Positions 1 to 8,675 are shown, numbered from the stretch's first letter. The stretch is 15,302 bases of DNA from an uncultured Eubacteriales bacterium (GCA_900554705.1 USIH01000036.1:1-15302), one strand, 5' to 3'. Numbers and translations: made by a program. The notes: a model not told the origin generated them from the sequence alone.

Positions 1-1298
1 GCATCGTCCGCTTCGCGGCAAACCTCAATTTTGTCAACTTTGATCTGCGCGGCGCGCTGCGCGGTCTGCGCGGCGGATTCCTCCAGCGTCGCGGCATCAG
101 CCGATTTTGCGGAAAGCTCCGCCCGACTGCGCTCCTGTTCGTTGCGTGCCGTCAGGTAACGGCGGGTGATCCCTTCCGCCGAGTCGGCAAGGCGCTTTGC
201 CTCTCCTTCCGCGTCCGCAAGGTCGTCCCGAAGCGCTTTTGTGCGCTCGTCGATCTGCGCCGTGCGCTCCTTGAGCGCCGCGATCTGCTCGCCGATACCG
301 CCGCTGCGGCTGTCCTGCTCGGCAAGCTCGCTCTTTCCGCGTTCGAGATTCAGGCGGCAGTTTTCGCTGTTCGTCTGGAGCACGGCAAGCGCCCCTTGCG
401 TCTCCTGCACCGCCGCCTCCGCGTCGGCCACGCTCTGGCGCGCCTGATCGATGAGCATATCGCGGTTGTGCAGGTCAAAGGTCAGCGTCTCGCCCGTTAC
501 ATACAGGCGGTTGAGCGCGTCGTGCTCCTGCTGGAGCACAAAGGCCGCCGAATTATAGTCCTCCTCCGCCTTGCGCGCCGACGCGCTGAGGCGGTCGAGC
601 GTTTGCAGCCACAGCGCGACCTCGACGCCCTTCAGCTCATCGCGCAGGAGAAGATATTTCTGCGCCTTTTCCGACTGCTCGCGCAGCGGCTCGACCTGAA
701 GCTCCAGCTCGGCGATCTTATCGCCGACGCGGGTCAGGTTGTCCTGCGTTCCCGCCAAGCGGCGCTCCGTCTCCTCCTTGCGGTGGCGGTATTTGGAAAT
801 ACCCGCCGCCTCTTCAAAGATCTCGCGTCGGTCGGTGCTCTTCAGAGAAAGGATCTCGTCGATCCTGCCCTGACTGATGTTGGAGTAGCCCTCGCGTCCG
901 AGTCCGGTATCCATGAACAGCTCGTTGACGTCCTTGAGGCGGACGGACTGCTTGTTGATATAGTATTCGCTCTCGCCGCTGCGATAATAACGGCGCGTGA
1001 TCATCAGCTCGTCGGCATCATAGCGCAGAGCGCGGTCGGAATTGTCCAGCGTAAGCGTCGCCTCCGCAAAGCCGACCTGCGCGCGCTTTTCCGTTCCGCC
1101 GAAGATCACGTCCTCCATCTTCTGGCCGCGCAGCAGGCGGGTGTTCTGCTCGCCCATGACCCAGCGGATCGCGTCGGAAATATTCGATTTTCCGCTGCCG
1201 TTCGGCCCAACGATCGCGGTAATATCATGGCCGAAGGTGACAAGCGTGCGATCAGGGAAGGACTTAAAGCCCTGAATTTCAAGGGATTTCAGATACAT
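1..1298 (-). CDS. smc: Chromosome segregation ATPase SMC, N-terminal part (runs off window)
   Basis: This is the first ~432 codons of the SMC subunit of condensin, the ATP-driven DNA loop organiser that works with ScpA/ScpB in chromosome segregation. Translation from the ATG at 1298 begins MYLKSLEIQGFKSF, typical of bacterial SMC. Walker A GPNGSGKS lies at residues 31-38 and the Q-loop region YSNISQGRIDEIL at 138-150. From about residue 168 the sequence becomes a charged, heptad-like coiled coil that continues to the window edge. The family is about 1,190 residues long, so the hinge, second coiled coil and Walker B/signature domain lie outside the window. AGGAG (1309-1313) sits 10 nt before the start, slightly far but the only clear ribosome binding site. 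A terminator separates it from rnc and it has its own promoter. Identification is firm. Confidence 0.96.
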   Translation of the reverse strand, partial: MYLKSLEIQGFKSFPDRTLVTFGHDITAIVGPNGSGKSNISDAIRWVMGEQNTRLLRGQKMEDVIFGGTEKRAQVGFAEATLTLDNSDRALRYDADELMITRRYYRSGESEYYINKQSVRLKDVNELFMDTGLGREGYSNISQGRIDEILSLKSTDRREIFEEAAGISKYRHRKEETERRLAGTQDNLTRVGDKIAELELQVEPLREQSEKAQKYLLLRDELKGVEVALWLQTLDRLSASARKAEEDYNSAAFVLQQEHDALNRLYVTGETLTFDLHNRDMLIDQARQSVADAEAAVQETQGALAVLQTNSENCRLNLERGKSELAEQDSRSGGIGEQIAALKERTAQIDERTKALRDDLADAEGEAKRLADSAEGITRRYLTARNEQERSRAELSAKSADAATLEESAAQTAQRAAQIKVDKIEVCREADD

Positions 1299-1332
1299 CC
1301 GAATATTACTCCTATTGTATTTTCAGTTTGTT

Positions 1333-1361
1333 ATTTTACCAAAGCCCTCGCCAAATTGCAA
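1333..1361 (-). promoter_or_regulatory. Sigma-A promoter of smc
   Basis: On the minus strand a -35 TTGCAA (1356-1361) and a -10 TAAAAT (1333-1338) are separated by exactly 17 nt. The site lies between the terminator after rnc and the smc start, so transcription would begin near 1326 with a leader of about 28 nt holding the smc ribosome binding site. It is read from sequence only. Confidence 0.7.
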
Positions 1362-1382
1362 GCGCATTGTGCATTTTTACGC

Positions 1383-1437
1383 AAAAAGGCACAAACCGCG
1401 ATCGTCGCGTACCGAAAGGTACGGTCGATCACGGTTT
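1383..1437 (-). terminator. Rho-independent terminator after rnc
   Basis: Near-perfect inverted repeat with arms 1393-1412 and 1418-1437 (outer AAACCG/CGGTTT, inner GTACC/GGTAC, a few mismatches between) around a short loop. On the minus strand it is followed by GTGCCTTTTTG, a five-T run. It starts about 14 nt after the rnc stop and closes the operon that begins at the TrmH-family gene. Confidence 0.75.
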
Positions 1438-1450
1438 GATACGTTCTATG

Positions 1451-2134
1451 TCACAGCACCTGACCATACAGGCGGCGAAGGGCATCCGCCGCCGCGCTCT
1501 GCTCGGCGCGTTTTTTGCTGCTGCCTGTCCCCTCGCCGACCGGTGTGCCGTTTAAGGAGACGCAGACGAAGAATTCCTTGCAGTGATCCGGCCCGCGCTC
1601 CTCGAGCAGCGCATAGGAGAGCTTTTGATCCCGTTTGCGCTGCACAAGCTCTTGCAGCTCCGTTTTGTAGTCGTGCGAGGCGATAACCTTTTCCAGTTGC
1701 GGAAGGATGTGCCGGTGAATGATGCCGGAGGCCGCCTCCAGTCCGCCGTCAAGAAACGCCGCAGCGATCAGCGCCTCCATCACATCGCAAAGCGTGCCGG
1801 AACGGGCGCGTCCGCCGCCGTGCTCCTCCCCCTTGCCGAGCAGCAGATAATCGCCGAGATGAAGCTGCACCGCGACGGCCGCGAGGTTCGCCTCGCAGAC
1901 CAGCTCCGCGCGGATGCGCGTCAGTTCTCCCTCCAGCTTGGTCGGGAACATCCGGTAGAGATAGTCCGCCGTGACAAAGCCCAAAATGGAGTCGCCGAGA
2001 AATTCCAGCCGCTCATAGCTTTTCAGCGCATCGTGGCAGGCCTCGTTGGCATAAGAGGTGTGCGAAAGCGCCGTTTGCAGGAGCTGACGATTCTGATAGG
2101 CATAGCCCAGTGCCTGTTCCAGCTCACTGTACAT
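1451..2134 (-). CDS. rnc: Ribonuclease III
   Basis: A 227-residue double-strand-specific endoribonuclease that processes rRNA precursors and structured mRNAs, of usual length for the family. The signature ERLEFLGDS lies at residues 41-49, with catalytic E44 and D48. The second acidic pair is D117 and E120 in the motif DVMEAL. A C-terminal double-stranded RNA-binding domain runs from about residue 155 (DYKTELQE...) to 225, with a KKRAEQSAA helix near the end. The frame is open far upstream, but the added N-terminus is arginine/serine-rich and lies antiparallel over plsX. The ATG at 2134 is preceded by GGGAGG six nt upstream and gives the conserved start, so I chose it. It overlaps the end of plsX by 11 nt, which suggests translational coupling. 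Acting as last gene of the operon, it is followed by a terminator. Confidence 0.96.
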   Translation of the reverse strand: MYSELEQALGYAYQNRQLLQTALSHTSYANEACHDALKSYERLEFLGDSILGFVTADYLYRMFPTKLEGELTRIRAELVCEANLAAVAVQLHLGDYLLLGKGEEHGGGRARSGTLCDVMEALIAAAFLDGGLEAASGIIHRHILPQLEKVIASHDYKTELQELVQRKRDQKLSYALLEERGPDHCKEFFVCVSLNGTPVGEGTGSSKKRAEQSAAADALRRLYGQVL

Positions 2135-3155
2135 GGTCTTCCTCCCGCAGCAGCGAGATCTCGCTGATATGCCTGCGGATCTCGTCGCAGAAGCCGCTCT
2201 CCACCGCGCGCATGGCCTGCCGGATCGCGCCCTTGAGCGCGGTCGCGTCGGAGGAGCCGTGTGCCTTGATGACCGGCTTTGTAATGCCGATGACGACCGA
2301 GCCGCCGACCTCACGATAGTCCATCGCCTTGCGGATGCTCTCGCCCTTTTTGCACAGCAGCGCGCCGATCTTGGTCAAAAGGTTCTTGGTAAACATCTGG
2401 CGGATGAGGCCGGACATATAGAGCGCCGTGCCCTCCATGGTCTTGAGCAGGACGTTTCCGGAAAAACCGTCCGCCACGATCACGTCTGCGGCGCCGTTCG
2501 GCACCTCACGCGCCTCCACATTGCCGACAAAGCGGATCAGGCCGCTCTCTCCCGCCTGCGCAAGCAGACGGTATGCTTCCTTATGCAGCGCGTCGCCCTT
2601 GGTATCCTCCGTTCCGTTGTTCAGCAGGCCGACGCGCGGCTCCGCCTTGCCCAGCGCGAGCTTCGCATAGAACGAGCCCATGCAGCCGAACTGGAGCAAG
2701 AACTCGGGCGTGCAGTCCACATTTGCGCCGGCGTCGACAAGGATCATGCCGCCCGAAACGGGCAGCATCGGCGCAAAGGCCGCGCGGCGAACGCCGCGGA
2801 TGCGCTTGACCAGCAGCGTCGCCGAGGAGAGCAGCGCCGCCGAGTTTCCGGCGGAGATGAACGCGTCGCCTGCGCCGTCCGCGAGCATTTTCAGTCCCTG
2901 CACGAGCGAAGAGCCCTTGCGGTTGCGGAAGACCTGCATGGGATCGTCGTGCATATCGACAACATCATCGGCGTTGGCGACGTCCACACCGGCCGGAAGC
3001 GTATCCCAACCGTTGTGCTTCATGGCATCGAGGATCTGCGCGCCGCGTCCTACCAGAGTGATCTCCACTCCGTAGTCGCGCGCCGCTTCCAGCGCTCCAA
3101 GGACGATCTGATCGGGGGCGTGGTCGCCGCCCATTGCGTCAATGATGATCTTCAT
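2124..3155 (-). CDS. plsX: Phosphate acyltransferase PlsX
   Basis: Makes acyl-phosphate from acyl-ACP, the donor that PlsY uses to acylate glycerol-3-phosphate in the first step of phospholipid synthesis; a peripheral membrane enzyme. The 343 residues match the family length. The N-terminus MKIIIDAMGGDHAP is diagnostic, and the conserved stretches FISAGNSAAL, VDAGANVDCTPE, ADGFSGNVLLKTMEG and, near the C-terminus, AHGSSDATALKGAI are all present. The start ATG overlaps the trmFO stop as ATGA, and GGAG lies seven nt upstream. The stop overlaps the rnc start. In many Firmicutes acpP lies between plsX and rnc; here there is no room for it, so the acyl carrier protein must be encoded elsewhere. 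Confidence 0.96.
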   Translation of the reverse strand: MKIIIDAMGGDHAPDQIVLGALEAARDYGVEITLVGRGAQILDAMKHNGWDTLPAGVDVANADDVVDMHDDPMQVFRNRKGSSLVQGLKMLADGAGDAFISAGNSAALLSSATLLVKRIRGVRRAAFAPMLPVSGGMILVDAGANVDCTPEFLLQFGCMGSFYAKLALGKAEPRVGLLNNGTEDTKGDALHKEAYRLLAQAGESGLIRFVGNVEAREVPNGAADVIVADGFSGNVLLKTMEGTALYMSGLIRQMFTKNLLTKIGALLCKKGESIRKAMDYREVGGSVVIGITKPVIKAHGSSDATALKGAIRQAMRAVESGFCDEIRRHISEISLLREEDHVQ

Positions 3156-4465
3156 AGCGTTTCTCCGTTTCCGTAACCCATCTCCGCAAGGTGCGCAAGC
3201 GCACGGCGGGCGATGGCAAGATTGTGGTTGGCCTTGCCGCGCACCTTCTCCTTCAGAGGCGCGATAATGCCGAAATTGACGTTCATCGGCTGAAAATGAG
3301 CAACCGATCTGTCACTGATGTAGTATCCCAGCGCGCCGACGGCGGTCTGGTCGGTAAAGTCGGGCACCGGTTCGCCGCGCAGGCGCGCCGCCATGGACAC
3401 GGCGGCAAGCAGGCCGGACGCGCACGACTCCACATAGCCCTCCACGCCGGTCATCTGTCCGGCAAAAGCGACCAGCGGGTCGCGCAGGTCTGCATAGGTC
3501 GCGTCAAGCAGCGTGGGCGAATGCAGGAAGGTGTTGCGGTGCATCACACCGTAGCGCACAAACTCCGCATTGCGCAGCGCGGGGATCATCGAAAAGACGC
3601 GCTTCTGCTCCGGAAATTTCAGATGGGTCTGAAAACCGACCAGATTGTAGATGTTTCCAGCCGCATTGTCCTGACGGAGCTGCACGACCGCATACGGCTC
3701 TCTGCCGGTCTTCGGGTCGCGCAGGCCGACGGGCTTGAGCGGCCCGTAGCGCAGAGTGTCCTCTCCACGGCGCGCCATGACCTCCACCGGCATACAGCCC
3801 TCGAAGACCTTTTTATCCTCAAAACCGTGCACCGGCGCTTCCTCGGCCGTGGTAAGCGCGGCGACAAAGGCCGTGTATTCCTCCTTGGAGAGCGCACAGT
3901 TGATGTAGTCGGCAGTGCCGCGATCGTACCGCGAGGCAAACCATGCAAGCTCCATGTCGATCGACTCGCGCGCCACGAGCGGCGCGGCCGCATCGTAAAA
4001 GTGCAGGTAGTCCGCCCCGAAATACGCGCCGATCGCCTCGCTCATCGCCTCGGAGGTCAGCGGCCCCGTCGCAACGATGACCGGCCCCTGCGGAACGGCG
4101 GTCACTTCCTCCGAAACGACGGTGATATTGGGGTGCTCCCGAATTTTCTTCGTGACCATGGCGGAAAAGCCGTAGCGGTCGACGGCAAGGCAGCCTCCCG
4201 CCTCCACGCGCGTCGCGTCCGCGCAGGACAGGATCAGGCTCCCCATGCGCCGCAGCTCCTCCTTGAGCAGCCCGACGGCATTCTCCAGCCGATCCCCGCG
4301 CAGCGAATTGGAGCAGACAAGCTCCGCAAAGTCGGCGCAGTGGTGCGCGGGCGTCATCTTGCTCGGCTTCATCTCATAGAGCGTGACGGAAAAGCCGCGC
4401 TGTGCCAGTTGCCACGCCGCCTCACTTCCGGCAAGTCCGGCGCCGATCACCTTCACATTCGTCAT
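3152..4465 (-). CDS. trmFO: Methylenetetrahydrofolate-tRNA (uracil-54) methyltransferase TrmFO
   Basis: A 437-residue FAD enzyme that methylates U54 of tRNA to ribothymidine using methylenetetrahydrofolate, the route used by most Firmicutes instead of SAM-dependent TrmA. A dinucleotide-binding GAGLAG motif lies at residues 8-13, followed by SEAAWQLAQRG. Cys51 (in ELVCSNSLRG) and Cys224 (in FEGCMPVE) match the two functional cysteines known in the Bacillus enzyme (C53 and C226). The motifs YGPLKPVGLRDP and GQMTGVEGYVESCASG are also typical. It overlaps topA upstream and plsX downstream by 4 nt each (ATGA), so the three are probably translated in a coupled way. The topA-trmFO order is the same as in Bacillus. 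Confidence 0.96.
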   Translation of the reverse strand: MTNVKVIGAGLAGSEAAWQLAQRGFSVTLYEMKPSKMTPAHHCADFAELVCSNSLRGDRLENAVGLLKEELRRMGSLILSCADATRVEAGGCLAVDRYGFSAMVTKKIREHPNITVVSEEVTAVPQGPVIVATGPLTSEAMSEAIGAYFGADYLHFYDAAAPLVARESIDMELAWFASRYDRGTADYINCALSKEEYTAFVAALTTAEEAPVHGFEDKKVFEGCMPVEVMARRGEDTLRYGPLKPVGLRDPKTGREPYAVVQLRQDNAAGNIYNLVGFQTHLKFPEQKRVFSMIPALRNAEFVRYGVMHRNTFLHSPTLLDATYADLRDPLVAFAGQMTGVEGYVESCASGLLAAVSMAARLRGEPVPDFTDQTAVGALGYYISDRSVAHFQPMNVNFGIIAPLKEKVRGKANHNLAIARRALAHLAEMGYGNGETL

Positions 4466-6639
4466 GGCTGTTTCCCCGCTTTTCCGATCTCCTCCGCCGT
4501 CTCGACCGTCTCCGTCGTTGCCTTCGGCATACGGCGCTTGTAGCCGCGCTTCTCCTCCGGCAGGAAGTCCTTGCAGGCCTCGTTGATGCAGAAGGGCTTC
4601 ATCTGTCCCCTTCCCGATTTCTTAAAGAGCGTATGGCCGCAGGAGGGGCAGTCGTTTGCCGTCGGCACGTCCCACGTCATAAAGCCGCACTCCGCGCCGC
4701 GCTCGCAGGCATAGTAGGTGTAGCCCTTTTTGGACTTGCGCTTGAGCAGTCCGCTGCCGCACTTGGGGCAGCGACCGGGCATCCGCTCGACAAGCGGCTT
4801 CGTATTTTTGCATTCCGGAAAACCCGGGCAGGCAAGGAAGCGCCCAAAGCGTCCGGTCTTGATCACCATCTGACGCCCGCAAAGCTCGCAGATCTCCTCC
4901 GACGGCTCCTCCGGAACCTTGATGCGCACACCCTCGAGCGCCTTTTCCGCGTCAAGCATCTCCTGATGGAAGCCGCTGTAAAAATCGCGCAGTACCTGCT
5001 TCCACGGGAGCTTACCGGCCTCGACCTCATCGAGCTGATGCTCCATGTTGGCGGTGAACTCAACGTCGATAATATCGTTAAAGCGCTCGATCATCAGGTC
5101 GGTGACGACCTCGCCCAAGGGCGTTGGCGACAGGCGCTTCTCCTTTTTGATCACATAGTCACGATCCTGAATGGTCGCCACGATGGCGGCATAGGTAGAG
5201 GGACGACCCACGCCGCGCTCCTCCATTGCCTTGACCAGCGTCGCCTCCGTGTAGCGCGCGGGCGGCACCGTGAAATGCTGCTGCTTTTCGGTCTTCGTCG
5301 CTTTCAGGTGCTCCGAACCGTCAAGATCGGGCAGCATCGCCGACTTTTCGTCGCTCTCGTCGTCGCGTCCCTCCTCGTAGACCGCCGTAAAGCCTGCAAA
5401 TTTCATCAGCTGATCGGTCGCGCGGAACACATGACCCGCACACTGCGTGTCGATCTGCACGGCATCGTAGAGCGCGTCGGACATCTGGCAGGCAATGAAG
5501 CGGCTCCAGATCAGCTTATAGAGCCGGTACTGCTCCTTTGTCAGGTCGTCTTTGACGCTCTCCGGATCGAGCCGCACAATACTCGGGCGGATCGCCTCAT
5601 GCGCGTCCTGCGCGCCTTCCTTCTTGCGGAAGCGGCGCGGCGAGCCGGGATGGAACCTTTCGCCGTAGCGCGAGACGATCAGCTCCTTTGCGGCGCTGAG
5701 CGCCTCCTCGGACAGGCGCAGGGAGTCGGTACGCATATAGGTGATCAGGCCGACCGTTCCCTCGCCGCTGATGTCCACGCCCTCATAGAGCTGCTGCGCG
5801 ACCGCCATCGTGCGGCGCGGCGTCATATTGAGCTTTCTCGAGGCCTCCTGCTGAAGTGTCGAGGTGATGAACGGGGGCGCGGGCAAGCGGCGCTTTTCAC
5901 TGCGCCGAATATCCGCAACGGTAAACTCCCGCCCTTCGATCGAGGACAGGATGATGTCCGCCTCTGCCTCGCTGCGCAGCTCCCGCTTCTTCTCGTCGCC
6001 GTAATAGTGCGCCGTGAAGCCGCCGAGCTTGCCGATGCAGCGCAGATGCGCGTCGATCGTCCAGTATTCCTTCGGCTCAAAGGCGCGGATCTCGCGCTCG
6101 CGCTCCACGACGAGCCGCGTCGCGACGGACTGCACACGGCCGGCAGACAGGCCTCTGCGGATCTTTTTCCACAGCAGCGGACTGAGCTGGTAGCCGACGA
6201 TACGATCCAGAATGCGCCGCGCCTGCTGCGCGTCGACCAGGTGATAGTCGATCCCGCGCGGGGCGCGGATGCTGGAAACGACGACGTTTTTCGTGATCTC
6301 GTTGAAGGTCACGCGATGAGTGTCCGCGTCGGACAGGCCAAGCAGCTCCTTCAGGTGCCACGAGATCGCCTCTCCTTCGCGGTCCGGGTCAGTCGCGAGA
6401 TAGACGCAGTCGGACTTCTTCGCCGCACTGCGCAGCATGGAGATCGTCGCTTCCTTTCCCTTGAGCGGGCCGTACTGCGGGGTGAAGTCATGCTCGATGT
6501 CAACGCCCATCGTGCTCTTCGGCAGGTCGCGCAGGTGTCCCATGCACGCCTCGACGCGATAGTCCGGCCCTAAATATTTCCCGATGGTCTTCGCCTTGGA
6601 CGGCGATTCCACGATCACAAGATTTGTTCCCTTTGCCAT
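4462..6639 (-). CDS. topA: DNA topoisomerase I (type IA)
   Basis: A 725-residue type IA topoisomerase that relaxes negative supercoils by single-strand passage. The Toprim domain occupies about residues 5-115, with E11 (VIVESPSKAKTIG) and the metal-binding DPDREGE at 84-90. The catalytic tyrosine is Y301 in GLITYMRTDS. Other conserved blocks are RAGRVQS-like LSAGRVQSVATR (164-175) and GVGRPSTYA (476-484). Three C-terminal four-cysteine zinc fingers are visible: C584/C587/C604/C610, C624/C627/C645/C651 and C664/C667/C684/C689. The tail after 695 is Lys/Glu/Thr-rich. Start ATG at 6639 has GGAGG eight nt upstream, which lies across the end of dprA (17-nt gap). The length and architecture are usual for Firmicutes. 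Confidence 0.97.
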   Translation of the reverse strand: MAKGTNLVIVESPSKAKTIGKYLGPDYRVEACMGHLRDLPKSTMGVDIEHDFTPQYGPLKGKEATISMLRSAAKKSDCVYLATDPDREGEAISWHLKELLGLSDADTHRVTFNEITKNVVVSSIRAPRGIDYHLVDAQQARRILDRIVGYQLSPLLWKKIRRGLSAGRVQSVATRLVVEREREIRAFEPKEYWTIDAHLRCIGKLGGFTAHYYGDEKKRELRSEAEADIILSSIEGREFTVADIRRSEKRRLPAPPFITSTLQQEASRKLNMTPRRTMAVAQQLYEGVDISGEGTVGLITYMRTDSLRLSEEALSAAKELIVSRYGERFHPGSPRRFRKKEGAQDAHEAIRPSIVRLDPESVKDDLTKEQYRLYKLIWSRFIACQMSDALYDAVQIDTQCAGHVFRATDQLMKFAGFTAVYEEGRDDESDEKSAMLPDLDGSEHLKATKTEKQQHFTVPPARYTEATLVKAMEERGVGRPSTYAAIVATIQDRDYVIKKEKRLSPTPLGEVVTDLMIERFNDIIDVEFTANMEHQLDEVEAGKLPWKQVLRDFYSGFHQEMLDAEKALEGVRIKVPEEPSEEICELCGRQMVIKTGRFGRFLACPGFPECKNTKPLVERMPGRCPKCGSGLLKRKSKKGYTYYACERGAECGFMTWDVPTANDCPSCGHTLFKKSGRGQMKPFCINEACKDFLPEEKRGYKRRMPKATTETVETAEEIGKAGKQP

Positions 6640-6656
6640 GCAGGAACCCTCCGGTT

Positions 6657-7871
6657 TCAGTCGTATTTACGTTGGTAGAAATTGCCGGGCAGCTTTAACG
6701 CAAGATGCTTGATCTGAAGCATCGTCAGCGCCGCAAGCACCCGCTGCGTGGGAAGCTCGCAGGCCTCGATCAGTGTGTCGACCGCCACAAGATCTTGGGA
6801 CAGATGCGACAGCACGACCCGCTCATCCTGACTCAGCTTCTCCTGACATTCGTCACTATAAGCGCTGTTTGCGGGATTGTCAACGTCTTTTTTGCCGCCG
6901 TCGTCGATCGCAATGGGCGCGTATACGCGCTGCGCAGCGGCGAGTTTCCTCTTCAGCTCGCGCTCCACCGACTCTCGGCGGTTCCCGTCGGAAAGTTTAT
7001 CCGGAAACAGGTAGCGGTATCCCTTTAATATCTCCCAGCCGTTTTCCACCATCTCCGCGCCCTCGCGGATCAGGCGATTGCTGCCCTCGCTGTGGCGCAG
7101 GCCGATCTGGCTCGGAATGGCATACACGTCCCTGCCCTGCTCCAGCGCGTGATTTGCGGTAATGAGCGCACCGCTGCGCGCCGAGGCCTCGACGACCAGC
7201 ACGCCGAGCGACAGACCGCTGAGAATGCGGTTGCGTACGGGGAAATTGCTTCCGATCGGCGGCGTGCCCGGCGGGTATTCGCTGATCAGGCAGCCATGAC
7301 AGGCGACCTTTTGAAACAGCTCCTTGTTTTCTCGCGGATAGTTGATGTCAAGCCCGCAGCCCATGACGCAAATGACCGGCATATAGGAATCGAGCGCGCC
7401 GTAGAGCGCCATCGTGTCGATCCCGCGCGCACCGCCGCTGACGACGATGCCGCCGCTCGAAGCGATCCGATGGGCAAACTGTCTGCTGTGCAGCAGCGCA
7501 TATGTGCTGCATCTGCGCGAGCCGACCACCGCGATGACCGCCTCGTTGTCGATGTCCGGAATCTCGCCGTGATAGTACAGCAGCGTGGGCGGGTCGACGA
7601 TGTTGCGCAGGCGCTCCGGATAGGCCTCGTCGGCATACGTCAGTATGCGGATGCCATGCTCGTCGCATTTGCGCAGAAGCTCCTTCGCGTGATCGAGCGA
7701 CTTGTCCATCAGGCTCGCAAGCCAGCGCTCGTCAAAGTTCTCCGTCCGGCGGCACTGCTCGGCGGTCAGGGCATAAATGCGCTCCGCCGTGCCGAACATC
7801 CGCAGCAGCGCCGCCCTGCTGCGTGCGCCGATGCCGCGTCGTTCCGCCAGCCATATCCAGTGCTCATTCAT
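6657..7871 (-). CDS. dprA: DNA-processing protein DprA
   Basis: DprA binds incoming single-stranded DNA during natural transformation and loads RecA; it is also widely kept in species not known to be competent. This 404-residue protein has a helix-hairpin-helix-like N-terminus (about 8-60), then the extended Rossmann fold with VGSRR (116-120), SGGARGID (145-152), FPVRNRILSGLS (210-221), ASARSGALITA (229-239) and SEGSNRLI (261-268). A charged linker at about 295-345 leads to a C-terminal winged-helix-like domain. The start at 7871 agrees with the family N-terminus but has only a weak GA-rich ribosome binding site, so it is probably translated by coupling to the TrmH-family gene 9 nt upstream. 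The dprA-topA order is conserved in Firmicutes. Confidence 0.95.
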   Translation of the reverse strand: MNEHWIWLAERRGIGARSRAALLRMFGTAERIYALTAEQCRRTENFDERWLASLMDKSLDHAKELLRKCDEHGIRILTYADEAYPERLRNIVDPPTLLYYHGEIPDIDNEAVIAVVGSRRCSTYALLHSRQFAHRIASSGGIVVSGGARGIDTMALYGALDSYMPVICVMGCGLDINYPRENKELFQKVACHGCLISEYPPGTPPIGSNFPVRNRILSGLSLGVLVVEASARSGALITANHALEQGRDVYAIPSQIGLRHSEGSNRLIREGAEMVENGWEILKGYRYLFPDKLSDGNRRESVERELKRKLAAAQRVYAPIAIDDGGKKDVDNPANSAYSDECQEKLSQDERVVLSHLSQDLVAVDTLIEACELPTQRVLAALTMLQIKHLALKLPGNFYQRKYD

Positions 7872-7880
7872 CTCTATCTC

Positions 7881-8636
7881 TCACTTCCGGTGATTTATGA
7901 GTTGCCACATGACGATCGACGCAGCGACCGCTGCGTTGAGCGACTCACAGGTGGGGCGCATGGGGATGATGACCTCGCTCTGCGCCGCGCGGAGCAGCGT
8001 CTCGCAGACGCCCTGCCCTTCGCTGCCGATCACGGTGAGGTATTCGGACAGGTCGACCTGCCTTAGATCGCGCGCCCGCTCGCTCAGCGCCGTTGCGGCA
8101 AGCGGAACGCCGGAGGCCGCGACGGCGCGCAGCAGCTCCTCCAGCGGAATGCTGACCGGCGGCGTGCGCAGCACCGCGCCCATGGAGGCGCGGATGGTCT
8201 TTTCGCAAAACGGATCGGCGCAGTTGTTCGTCAGAAGCACCGGAACACCAAACGCGTCCGAGGTGCGCAGGATCGTGCCGAGGTTGCCCGGATCCTGTAT
8301 GCGGTCGAGCACAATGCCGCCGCGACACACCGAAAGCTGCGGCTGCTTCGGCAGCGCGCAGGTAAACACCACGCCCTGCGGCGTGCGCATGGAAGACAGG
8401 CTCTGCATCAGGCTCTCCGGAACGCAGACGCAGCGCGTCTGCGGCGGAAGCGGCGGACACGGCGCGCCCTCGCACAACACGACGGCAGTCAGGTGCGGAT
8501 ACCATTGCAGTGCTTCGGAGAGCAGCTTAAACCCGTCCGCGACAAACTCGCCGCACGCCTCACGATACGCGCGCGAGGTCTGCAATTTTCGAATGTGTTT
8601 GAGCAGCGTGTTTTGGCTGCTTGTAATGCGTTCCAT
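7881..8636 (-). CDS. TrmH/SpoU-family RNA 2'-O-methyltransferase
   Basis: A 251-residue SPOUT-class RNA ribose methyltransferase. Residues 1-95 form the SpoU substrate-binding domain (start MERITSSQN, then SRAYREACGEFVADG). The trefoil-knot catalytic domain shows motif 1 DPGNLGTILRTSDAFG (115-130, N118 and R124), motif 2 IGSEGQGV (203-210) and motif 3 with ESLNAAVAAS (231-240). An in-frame ATG exists 21 nt upstream at 8657, but it would leave a leader of only a few nucleotides behind the promoter and has no ribosome binding site. The ATG at 8636 has GGGGGAG (8643-8649) six nt before it and starts like its relatives, so I use it. It resembles the YsgA/RlmB group, but the target nucleotide (23S rRNA or tRNA) cannot be told from sequence. 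First gene of the dprA-topA-trmFO-plsX-rnc operon. Confidence 0.9.
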   Translation of the reverse strand: MERITSSQNTLLKHIRKLQTSRAYREACGEFVADGFKLLSEALQWYPHLTAVVLCEGAPCPPLPPQTRCVCVPESLMQSLSSMRTPQGVVFTCALPKQPQLSVCRGGIVLDRIQDPGNLGTILRTSDAFGVPVLLTNNCADPFCEKTIRASMGAVLRTPPVSIPLEELLRAVAASGVPLAATALSERARDLRQVDLSEYLTVIGSEGQGVCETLLRAAQSEVIIPMRPTCESLNAAVAASIVMWQLINHRK

Positions 8637-8659
8637 GCGGCGCTCCCCCGCTTTCATAC

Positions 8660-8675
8660 ACTATATTAATATAGT
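8660..8675. promoter_or_regulatory. 16-bp perfect palindrome at the operon start site
   Basis: ACTATATTAATATAGT is its own reverse complement. It overlaps the last bases of the -10 box and spans the expected transcription start. The position fits an operator, but an all-A/T palindrome here may also simply be a melt-prone start region. No regulator can be named. Confidence 0.4.

Noticed and set aside
2135..2314. N-terminal extension of RNase III to an upstream ATG
   Set aside because: The added 60 residues are Arg/Ser-rich, overlie the plsX coding region, and are not part of the family; the ATG at 2134 has a strong ribosome binding site.
4402..6573. A 723-codon open frame on the plus strand opposite topA
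   Set aside because: It lies antisense to a firmly identified topA, is rich in Arg/Leu/His with no recognisable domain, and is the usual effect of high GC on the opposite strand. The same holds for plus-strand frames opposite smc, plsX, trmFO, dprA and the M3 peptidase.
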